From NCBI GenBank assembly GCA_037179385.1, contig CM074193.1, positions 2,299,931 to 2,363,930 on the forward strand: 64,000 nucleotides of DNA, in the 5' to 3' direction. This document shows positions 34,687 to 46,600 of the stretch, in pieces. Each line of letters begins with the position of its first letter. Position 1 is the first letter of the stretch. The translations under genes and the position numbers were made by a program. The notes under the pieces are model-generated. The model saw only the letters and a program-made list of their open reading frames with translations. It did no database searches and was not told the DNA's origin. This stretch comes from Holothuria scabra (Eukaryota; Echinodermata; Holothuroidea; Aspidochirotida; Holothuriidae).

Positions 34687-37600
34687 GTAAGAGCACTGGA
34701 TAGGCTAATGTTAAGCCTACCATTGTACCAACTTCAAAGTAATTTAGTGTAACGTTAGGCTTAGGCATAGCATTAAAATAGCCTAAGTTAGGCCCTGGCA
34801 CTAGGCTAGGTTGGCTTAACTTAACATTATTTATTTAGGCCTATAATTTTTATGTTATTTTCTTGATCTCGGACTTGGCAAATGTCTTTTAATGCAGATA
34901 TGGGCTCTAGCTGAATGGGTTTCTCTACCTAGTTAGGCCTAATGTTATTGTTAGGCTAGGCCTATAAGCCTAACTTAGTTATCCTACTGGGTTATGTAGC
35001 TACACATATAGCGTGTTCGATTTGCTTCCCTTGACTTAATCGAGCCTCGAGCTAGGGCTACGATGGTCATGCGCAGTTGGGTGAAATAAACGAACGTTTT
35101 ACGGTAATTATTGGAGAAGTTGTTTCACAATAGCCAATGACAGAGCCCGTAGCTGGATGGCAGAGCGAACTCTGGTGCGTACGTATTACATGCGGTTCGC
35201 TTGTACGATGAACGTAGACTCGTACGTAAACAATGTAACGTAAACAATGCCCATTTAGAAAATTCTAGAGAAATAACACTTGAGTGACTTCACTAATTCC
35301 GACACCAACCACTTTTCACAAGTCAGAAGTTTCATGTTTACCCCACTGTATTTACATGCTCAGAAATTGTTCACGCATGCATGTTGTTTGTTTAGCTACC
35401 ATGTTCTCCCAAAGCACGATGGGATATTTACCTAAGTAACCGACTCGAAGGGTCGCTCACTTGGGCCTGGCGCGAGTAAGCGCGAACACTGACGTCATTA
35501 GCTAATCGAACGTAGTCGTGCCAGACACGAGTTAACTCGGGCGAGTAATCGAACACGCTAATAGAAAACAGGGTTAGGCCTATTTGATTTGGGGCTGTTG
35601 TCAAGCTTTGGTGGTTTGACTGTTGATTAGGGCTTGGACTTCATGGCATCTTATGGGGCCTTCGCCCTCCTTTGCCCTTCAACTGTTAATGTTTGTTAGG
35701 CCTAGGCCCTAGGGTTAGGTATGCACAGTAAGTTTCTACAGGGTTAGGGTTAGTGTTCTGTTCTTCTTCTTCTTCTTCAATAAAGGTGACACATCCAAAG
35801 GACATTCTTTCACCACGCATGCGTCGAGAGGCTAAATATGCCCAGTAATATAGGTAATAGGGTCCTTATGGACAGAGGCAACCCTCATTACATTCAGGGG
35901 GAGATGATTCCAATCCTTAATGGTTCGGGGCAGGAAGCTAAATTTATAACAGTTAGTACTAGTATGTGGGAGACAGACATGAAGGTCATGCATTAAACGT
36001 GTTCTACGAGTAGGCCGCTGGAGACAATCAACAGGTAATTGAGCCAGGCCAAACATACCTTTGGAAAAAAGGATCAATCTACTTTTCCTCCGCCTTTCAG
36101 TTAAGGGCAGAAGGTTTAGTTTCTTAAGGAGCCTGGTCATTGATCCTGGTTCCCTTGAATAGTCAGAGGCAATGAATCTAGCAGACCGTTTTTGTATACT
36201 CTCAAGCTTGTCGAGCAGGTAAACCTGGTGGGGGTCCCAAACACTACTGGCGTACTCCAGCACAGGCCGAAGGATTCCTTTATAAGCCATTAACTTGACA
36301 TCACCAGGGCAGGAAGATAGATTTCTATACAAAATACCAAGAATCTTATTTCCCTTGTTACAGATGTTTTGAATATGCTTCTCCCAGTTCAGATCTTTAG
36401 TGATGGTAATTCCGAGATACTTAATACTATCTACCCTCGGGAGCTCAATCCTATTTAGAACATACCTAAAAAGTATGGGACTTTTTTTCCGAGCAAAAGT
36501 AATAACGCTACACTTAGTGGGCTGAAATCTCATTCCCCACGTGGAAGCCCACATCCCCAACTGTTTGATATCATTCTGAAGTTTATGACAATCCTCATCG
36601 GACTCAATAATACGGTAACAGACACAATCATCTGCAAAAAGGCGAACCTTGGAAGAAACACCATCGACGATATCATTGATATGAACCAAGAAGAGAATCG
36701 GTCCTAGGACAGACCCCTGGGGAACTCCAGACAGAACTTGCATCGGGGGAGACCGGGTTCCATTGACGACAACAGATTGTTTACGATCAACAAGAAAGTC
36801 ATCAACCCAACGAAGAATCTGATTTGAAACACCAAGTGTATACACTTCAGCAGTTCATGAGGAACAGTATCGAAGGCCTTCTCAAAATCCAAGATAAACA
36901 CATCAATTTGTTTATGGGCATCAAGGGAGGAAGCCCAGTCCTCAATGATCGACACAAGTTGTGTTTCGCAACTATGAGACTTACGAAAGGCGTGCTGGGT
37001 GGGAGAGAGTAAGTTATGTATTTCAAAATGGTTCATAAGGTTTGAGGCAATAATATGTTCTAACAATTTACAGCAGACACATGTAAGAGAAACAGGCCTG
37101 TAATTACAAGGTAGGGAACTGTCACCTTTTTTGAAAATAGGGCAAACATTTGCAGTCTTCCAATCCTCTGGAATGCATCCTTTTGTAAGGGATTGCTGAA
37201 AGAGATGGCTTAGAACAGGTGCAAAATCAGTGGCAATCTCTCTCAGGACCCAAGGATGGATGCCATCTGGTCCCATGGCCTTATTGATTTTAAGACCATG
37301 CTAGGGCTGTGACCGTGTAGCGATTAATCGCTAAATGATCGCATGTGGAATAAACGTTTAGTTCAAAGCTACTGGCGATTAATCGCAAAACCCATTTTTC
37401 GTCCGATATTCTTCCCAATGTCCTATGAATTTTTGCCCACCTTTCCTTCTACACAATTCACACAGATCGATCGTCCTGTGAATTTCCCAATGTAAACTTC
37501 TCCGGCGCTGTAAGCAGCCTAGAGGTAAACTGCTGCCTAGCCGTACAACGGAGCAACTCGTAGTACTCCCCGCGGATTGCGGAACGGAGGTTGTACAACC

Positions 37601-40600
37601 TGTGTTATAGCCTCGATGTGCCGCGCGGCCTACATCTTACAACATTCATTCAATGCGTATTTAAAAGCTGCACAGAGTAGTCATTGCAACACTTAACAGT
37701 TTTGAGTACAATGCACACTGCTTGTTTACTTTGCGTGAGTCGACCATGCAGGCAACAGTGAACTAGTTCGATCCGGTGCTCAAGCGACCACATGCGTTCG
37801 TATATCATGTACTTACGTAGTGTAATGAAGAGTGCAATGTTTATTGTCTCGATTTCGTACGTACGGTGTCACTTGCGATGAGCACGGAATAACTGTCGTA
37901 ATAAATACGTTCCGAGTTCACTGGCAGTTGCAGAATAGTTTAACCGCAGTTGCTTTGCATCAAATCCGATATAAGTAGTACAGGATGGGACGTAAAACAA
38001 GCGTGGTGTGGGATTGTTTCGATGTTGATAAAGCTGACAAGATTGCTAAATGTCGCATATGTAGTGCCAAATTAAAATACATCGATAGGTCTACTGGGAG
38101 CATGATGAACACAATATAGTTGTAAGCATGTTGACTTCGTGAGGTTAATTAATCGCGATTAACCGCTAAACGATCGCATATTTTTGCGATTAAACGTTTA
38201 GTTAAAATGCTACACGTTCACAGCCCTAGACCATGCAAAAGCTTTTCAATGCCAAAGGTGGATATAGTTATATCACTCATTCTCTTACACGTGGGTCTGA
38301 TGAGGGGGACAGTATGAAACACTGTTACTTAGGGATAGGGATATATGAAAACATGTGCATACCTATGGGTAGGTATGTGACTTCAGGGTTCAGAAACCCA
38401 AATAGTACCCACATAGGCCTAGGTGTAAAGTCCTTCATTTTGTTCCTAAAAGTTTAAACTGTGATTATAACATGAATGGTAGTGTTTTAAGTAACATCAC
38501 TTTCAGTTGGAGAAAGATCTGGGTGTTGTGATTACTGGGGATTTAGAGTCATCAAGACAGAATGCAATAGGGTTGGGCAGTGCCATGAAAATATTGGTAC
38601 CGGTATTGTAAAACATACACAACCTGTTGTGAGGCAGTAGGGGTTCTCAGCTCTCAGGTAGGAGTGTCGGGTGGGAAGGAACCCCAGCCATGCATGACCC
38701 CAGCATCAGGGTGTTCGATTGGGTTAATAACCATGCAGGAACCTCTGCTTGATATGTTTTAACAGGGTTTAGAGTCATCAAGACAGAATGCAGTAGGGTT
38801 GGGCAGTGCCATGAAAATATTGGTACCGGTATTGTAAAACATACACAACCTGTTGTGAGGCAGTAGGGGTTCTCAGCTCTCAGGTAGGAGTGTCGGGTGG
38901 GAAGGAACCCCAGCCATGCATGACCCCCGCATCAGGGTGTTCGAGTGGGTTAATAACCATGCAGGAACCTCTGCTTGATATGTTTTAACAAGGTTGGGTT
39001 TTTGCTGGAAAAAACCTGTTTTTTCCGAGACAGCAGTAAAAACTGGTAATAACTGGTAGTAAGTGGTTATTCCCGGTAAAAACTGGTAGAAACTGGAAAA
39101 AATTCTCCGACAATTATAAGAGTGGGGTTGCTCTAGCCCATCACGCATGATGAATAATTCAGATGAGACAGATTTGTTTACATGACTTTAAGATTCTACT
39201 TTAACTAAAAAGTTAAGCAATAAAACTTGCCAAAGCTAGAATGAAAACAAAAATGCCAATATTACAATGTTAGGTATAAAGCCTTCAAAATTAAAAGTGG
39301 TAAAACTTCAACTGCATATAGTACTAACAATAAAAGACTGAAAGTTAATGTTTTCTACAAAATTACTGGAATATTACAAACAAGGTCTCAAAAAATGAGG
39401 ATAAATGAAATTGTTCATGTTTATTAAAGTGGTAAGCCTTCTTTAAAGTTGTAAAAGGAATGGAAGGCTGTCATTTTGGGGGAAAACAAAGGTATATCTA
39501 TATATGTATAGCCAAAGTGGGCAAATGCACAGTGTAACATATGGCATATAGACTTCTTTACAGTGATACAGTTTGTCTTAGCTCTCTCCTTGCATATATA
39601 CAGTATCAGTACAGAACAGTATACAAAGCAGTTTTGAAAAGAAATTTCTTTGCCCTAATGTTTAGCTTAATACAATGTGAAAATTGATCATTTATGTCAC
39701 AGGTGAGAAAATAATGACGTACAGTAAGATGTCAATCTTCATAACTAGATTTATACTTTATGGTACTGTATGGTGTCAGTGTAAATCTGGCAAAATGTGA
39801 CTCAAGTCACTAAAAATAATCTATCCAGATCCTTACATTGTAAATTTATTAGCCTAAAATGGTCAGTCTTGATGTAAAATAATGATTTTCATCCTATAAC
39901 CTTTAAAAAAGTATGAAAAAGGTGTTACTTAAAACATTTTATTCAATGTAGCAAAATGGGTTTTTTCCGTTTCTTCCATGACTGTGGTAGAATCTTATTA
40001 TTTGGGGCTGTTTGTTTTGGTTTGGTGGTTTGACTTTTGAATAGAATTTGGACTTCAGGGCATCTTATGGGGCCTTAGCCCTCCTTTGCCCTTCAAGTTC
40101 AATGATATATCAGTAAGGCCTATGCCTAAGGCCTAAATGTGGGATCAAATTGGAATATGTTTGTTGGCAATTTGAATCACTGTGAAAAATAAAACCACAA
40201 AATACAGTTTATTACCTATCAAGGGAAAAACATCACTGATTCTTAAATAACGCTAAGAAGTCAAGTTTTTGAACTTGTCTTCTTCTGTCTTTAGGCCTAC
40301 ATGGGAAATGCAGTGAGTCAGTCATGCCACCAGCAGTCCTTGAACAGGACTGTGTGCTACACTTAACAGTAGGACCTACTTTATACACAGTCCTTAACAG
40401 GAGGACCTATTTCGTGCACGGTCCTTGCCCATACACCTTCTGAAATCACGAAGATGTGCCTGATGAACACAGAGCACAACTCTACAACAGCTCACAGAGC
40501 TCTTCAAAAAATGCCCCTATAATTACCATGCTTGCCTTTAATGTCTTTGTCGTAACTTTCAACTTTCCTTCACAAGTGTTTAACTTCAAATAACATGAGC

Positions 40601-43600
40601 AAGAAGGTGAAATTTGGAGGTTAAAACTTACAGTAACACTCAATTATAGGACTTGAGCATGCAGTCTGCTGCATCAGCAGGCACATGACCAAGTGAAAAT
40701 GTAGAAAAAAAAACACCTGCACATGCAGAGTAGCCTTGCAAAAGTAATACAAAATGTCATATCTTTGTAAATTTTCAGACTTTGAAAAAAAATTGTAAAA
40801 TTGAAGGAATTCACTATTTCAATGAGGTACTGTAGAAAATGATTTTTACACCTGTTCATATGAAAACGGGACAAAATTTATGGAAATTATGGAATTTGTT
40901 TCAGGAAAGTCAACTTCAAAATTTGGAAATGCTGCAAAGCCATAATCTTTGGTGCACTGTTGCCAAGCACTCTAATGTGGAGTAAAACAAAGTGGACATA
41001 CATTACGTAGCATAGAGTCCTGTTCAAGGACTACCCCAATATACAGTAGGCCCGTTAAGTTCATGTTAGACTTGTAGTCTGTCACTCAAAATAATAATAA
41101 CTTCCTAAAATTGAAATTGTGATACTTGTTTGACTTTTGTATTGCCTTTATTTTATGTACATAGTCCCAGTCCATAGAAAAATTCAGGTGAATTATACAG
41201 CTTTTACAGATGAATGTTAATCTTTTGCAGCCTAAAGATACTTATAGCTAAGGATAGGATGTTTTAGGCCTATTGTTGAAAACATTTTAACATTAAAGTT
41301 TGGGCTATTCTTCATGAGTTTAACATGTAACAAGCCATAGGATTGTCACATGCATGGTAGTGCTGGAGCCATCCCTGAATGGTACTGTAGTAGGATGCCA
41401 GGGGAACACTGATTCCAGTTGGGAGTAGAGCATGTAAAGAAGAGTTACTTTAAAGGCAAAGAGCAGTCCCCCCAAACTTATTTTGAAGAAAAAGCTAAAT
41501 AACACAATTTTCATCTTACTTCTCTTCAAAGTATCTTTCAATACATTTTATGACTTTACTAAATTGCATATTCAAGGTAAACCAAACATTTATTTCTAGT
41601 TAATTTACATTTGATGAGAAAACAAGACGAACGTCTAGACGAGTTGCGGTCCCGACAAACCAAGTCGTCTTGTACTTTAAAGGTGATTTTATTTTTAGGG
41701 AGGCAAAAATACCGTTCCAAAATACTTGTATTATGTTTTGCCCAATAGCAGCTAAGTTTAGTTCCATACTTGTAATCCAGGAACATTGTCCATTCACTTT
41801 AGAAATGTGGTTGAGGTGGAACGTGGAACACGCGAAAGAAATACTCGATTGCGGTTATAATGAGGTTTGCTCATTTTGAACTCATAGTTGACAGTAAATC
41901 AGGGAAAGATGATACAGCAGTTGATTTAGAACTGTAGAAAGAGCAAAACGTTACATCAGATAACATTTCAAACGTCCTTTACAAGCTGTTGCTTGTGCAT
42001 TCAGTATAAGGTACCCCTAATGTCCCGGCTCCTTAGTAACTGCTTGCACAGCATGACGGTTTCTGATAAAAGATGGTAAAGCGCCAAAGGCTCAAGACAG
42101 ACCATTCGACCAAACAGGCGTTAGTCAAAATTGTATTTTAAGTAGTGCAGTTAATAAGGAAAAACATGCCATTTGTTTAGCTATTTAGTGAATACAGGTA
42201 GAGTACACTGGTATGACGTAATGTTGGAAACGATAATGAGTCTGTACGACAGTAACGTTGTAGTTACTTGGTTGAAGATGGATTTATGTTAATGAACAAA
42301 AGGGGGGGGGATCCAATGTTGAACATAAAGAATTTCTTATGATTAATGGTTTTTAAAAAGTTCTGTACGCCCCGCACCAACTACTCTTACATCACTAAAA
42401 TTTATTTCTGCCGCCCCTCCCCCTTGCTCGTACATTAACGTAACATCTCAAGCCCAGTCACAGAGAATACGTTAGGATTTGCCCACAAAAAAATCAAACG
42501 CAAAAATCGTGTCATAAATATTTCTTTTGCTTGTTTTACGGAAACATTGAAGATCTCAGTTTCACTGAAACGATCCGACTAAAATTTCGATTTCTATAAA
42601 GATTAATATAAAAATTCTGGTTGTTTAAGAAAAAATTAGGTTTTCTAATAAAACATTGTTGTAAGTAACATCATATAATAACAAGTTAACGAGAATCAAA
42701 AGAATTTGCCGATATCTCAGATTTACCATAATCTTTACGAATGATGAAATAAAAAAAAAACATAAAACAGCAAATTAAAAATTCCTTTGTCAGCGTTACT
42801 TACACCTACATTCTCTCAACATAAATGTTAACATGATGATATTTCACTCTAGCCTTAGGCCTATTGTCACTGTTTCTCCAATTTATATTAATCCCGTACA
42901 TATACGTCACTACTAACCCTTCGCCAGTAACTTCTTAGTTCAGTAATGTATATAGACACTTGAACGACGTTGACCTCCACAAATCAGAGAACCGAATCAA
43001 TCACTTACAAATCATAAAAGATAAATTGCAACATCTATACGTCCCTTCATGAAACCCGAATACCAAAATATCGATGTCCCTAGTTTATAACTATTAGGGG
43101 CGATTCGTCTGTCATCACATTATTAAACAATCTCGCTGCTTCCTACACTCTATATCAAGAACTTCTTGTCGCCTTTCTGACGGTGACTTCTTACTACGGA
43201 AGAGAACTGTTGCCATTGCACTATATAAACATTGTTTTAATAATTTCCATGCATTTCTTTTTCTAATAAAAATAATTATATAGCAAGGTTATGTATGGCC
43301 ACGGCTCGCAACTGATCAAACGATAACCCATGGAGCTACCACGGAGAAAGCCAGGTCTATGAATAAGACTGCACTGTCCAGTAAAAAACTCCGTAAAAGA
43401 CAAATTTCATCATTCCAACCACCCATATGCAATAGCTCAACAAATCACTTTCAAAGAAAAAACGGACTTTATGAAAAATAAACGTTTCGCTGATAACACC
43501 ACAGCCAGTGACATAACAAATAAGAGCATAACTAGCTTATAAATAAGTGTCTTGCTACTTTACCATTTACGAAATGAACCACCTGGCTAAAAATTTACAA

Positions 43601-46600
43601 TTGCGAAATTTCTTGTATCTGTTCAAAACTTCGTTGTGAAGGCCAACAATCTAAACCCTCTACAAACGGTCCAAATTTAACGTTTACGTTCGTTTAACAT
43701 AAATATAAAAAAATGATAAGGCAATCATTTTTAATTGTTTTACAGTGACGTTAATCCCGGAGAAGGCAAGGGATGTCTTTGCTTCCTCAATAAAAAAAGG
43801 AAAAGCCAAACTGTCATATGGCCCCCCAAAATTTTAAATAACCATTTCAAAATCAAGACATTTTTGACAAAAGATGAACTATCCATGGCCTTTAAAAAGA
43901 CCAAATCAGTTGGTTTTCAAGGGCTTCGCCCCCAACAGAAGACCCAAAGCAGTCCCTGAATGATTGTGCAAAACCTTCATTCATGCACACCTTTTCCCAA
44001 TATCTCAAACAGATCACCGCCCAGCGTAATAAAAAATGGTTGCTCTCATCACATACAAATATAAAACGAGATATGAATGAACATGTTAAAACCCTACCGT
44101 GACTACCCTTTACATTATACTATTTGTTCATGTTGACACTTCTTCATCTTATGATGTGCTCTTCTCCCTAAATGTATAGATATCCCCAAGAACATTCCCT
44201 CTGAATTTGGTTTTTTAAGCATTCTTCTTTAGTGGGGCTTCTGAGCAATGGCAGCTCGTGGTGTAAATATGTGGAGGGGTACATAATGAACTTACAATGA
44301 CTTGTCCTAAATAATGATGATTATCTTTTACCCCTGAAACCAATAATGCCAAACACCGAAAAAAAACCAATTACCACCCACAACAACGAAAAAATAAAAT
44401 GTACATGTAGATCTTTCGGAACGTATAAATAATACATCACGATCGTCATGTTCCCTACTTTCTCCCATCATCACACCTCTGACTCTTTTCATATCCACTA
44501 GAGCCAACTCTTACATCATCATTTTTCTCCCCTTCATAACTTTTATCTTGAAATTCACCCCCATACTTTCTTTTTCGTTGTTGCCAACCTTTCCTTTCTA
44601 CAAAAAAACCTTTGAACGGCCCTTCTTGGGCATTGTTATATTCTCCACATAATTTTAAACTTTAAAATAAAAAATTTACCATGACTAGACACCTTGATAT
44701 AACACAAATATTAATACTCGCCAACTCATACAAATAATATTTACCTACCAATAACAATGTTTCCGTCCAACAGAAACTTACTTTATGAAAAAACAGTGAA
44801 CAAAACTCCTCTGAACTATCAAACTTTTTGCTCCACAGCAACCCTGACCATGTCACTTGGAAAGAATAAATCTCTACAAAGAAATCCTCATATAAATACT
44901 CAAAATTCACTAAACACCTCGATGAATTAAAAAAAAAACAACCAAAATGATGGCGCTGTGTCAAATTAAACAACATATTATTCCCCAGAGTACACACAGA
45001 CCTGGTTTTTCCGCAAGATTGTTACTAAAAATAGAACACGTTTGCAAATTTTACATGAAAAAAACCCCAATTTTACACTCTCACGAAAGTCATATTTCCA
45101 CCAAACTTAAAAAACACGAAAGAGAAGTACCATCCCTACAAATTGCACTAAACCGTATTTCGATACCACAAAGCATCTAGAAGGAGATAGAAATAAAGTG
45201 CCGGAAATTCAGATATTGACTTCGCGATAGTAACTGCATTAGTTGCGCTTGCCTGCAAGGCAGGCACCGCAACTAAAAACATGGTCACATGATTCCCAAC
45301 AGCCAATCATGAAACTGGACAGTCTACTACACTATTTCAATTTGGGATGACTGCTCTTGCCCTTTAAAAGGGTAGTCAACTCACTAAAAACTTTTATTAA
45401 CAATTGTTTAGGTCAGTAATCATGATTTAAATTTTTCTTTATAGGTGAACCTTCCATTAGTGGTGAGTTAAGGTCAGAGGGTGTGAATGATGAACGACTG
45501 CCAATTGTTACAGCATCTGAAGGCTTCTCTGTAGAAAATGTATCAGAGGTAGGCTATCAACCTGAATAGAAAAAACCTTTTTGCAATCTGTTGTGTATTT
45601 CAAAAAGACTGTGGTGTTGGAACCGTTGCAATTTGCATGCATTAGAAATAGAAGAGGGATCACTCCCATTTGAGCTCTATATAGCAAAAAACAAAAATAA
45701 TAGAGATTCATAAACTATAGAAAAATTACAAAATAAACTTAAGATTAACAAAAACTTGTTGAAGGCCATAAATTTATAAGTCATTAATTTAAAAAGGGAT
45801 TTTGTTGCAGTATTCTGTACAAAATAGTGTACAGTACTGTACTTACTATACCCCTAGAAGTAGAAAATACTACAAACTGTAACATCGCAATCCAGTAGTG
45901 TATTTCAAACTAACATATAAACTAAGAGGCAGACACAACTTTTTTATGGTTGGTATGAAATACTGTACTGATTACAATTAGGTTGACAACACAGACATGG
46001 TACTGGTATAAATTACAGTATCATGCAGATAGCTTTAAATTTATAATTTCTTTGCGTGGAGTACAATATGTATAATGTATGTATGCACCTTCAAAATTAA
46101 GGAAGAAAGCTTCACTTTAATAAGTTCTGAATGCTTTATTTCTATGATGTATTTTCTTTTTAATCTTGTTTTCTAGAGGAGCATTGAAATTTCTTTCATT
46201 GAAAGAAACCTGAAGACAATGTTTATAGCACCCACTGCAAGGTTTGAATCCATCCATAAGAAAAGTGTAAGCCAGAAGTACTGAGAAATGTTCTATCTTT
46301 CAAGCACATTCTCCACATCACAGTTCCAGATGCATCTTTGGTTTAAATATTGTCTGCAACAAGGTAGACCCAGTATTGGAAGTCCATACACCAGGGGCCA
46401 GGGATTAAATTTTGAGGTGGGGAGGGGGTAACCACTAAAGCAGCCTATATTTGCCACAATATAATAGCAAATAACGTGGCACAAAATGCCTATGGCAAAA
46501 AAGTGGGAGGCTAACCCCCCTCCCTGCCCCTATGCACACATAGTTTGACTTTATACCTGTTTAATAGTAAGTTGAGAGAAATGCTGTTGCTTTGATTTGT

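Larger units (their letters stand above)
35765..38335 (-). pseudogene. LINE copy 3 (CR1/Jockey-like), interrupted by a hAT derivative
   Basis: Minus-strand RT fragment. From its 5' side: a segment at 38,335-38,237 (MSDITISTFGIEKLLHGL), then across the hAT insertion KINKAMGPDGIHPW, NVCPIFKKGD, NYRPVSLT and DFEKAFDTVPHELLK. A frameshift near 36,845 follows, then [44 protein letters not shown] and WDPHQVYLLDKLESIQKRSA, to a stop at 35,832. It lacks the endonuclease. A short 3' UTR ends in a (GAA)n tail at about 35,765-35,780. Confidence 0.9.

Noticed and set aside
44662..45180. Open frames on both strands (111 and 77 codons) in the unidentified insert
   Set aside because: Compositionally biased (Phe- or Lys-rich) and without recognised motifs; not called as genes.
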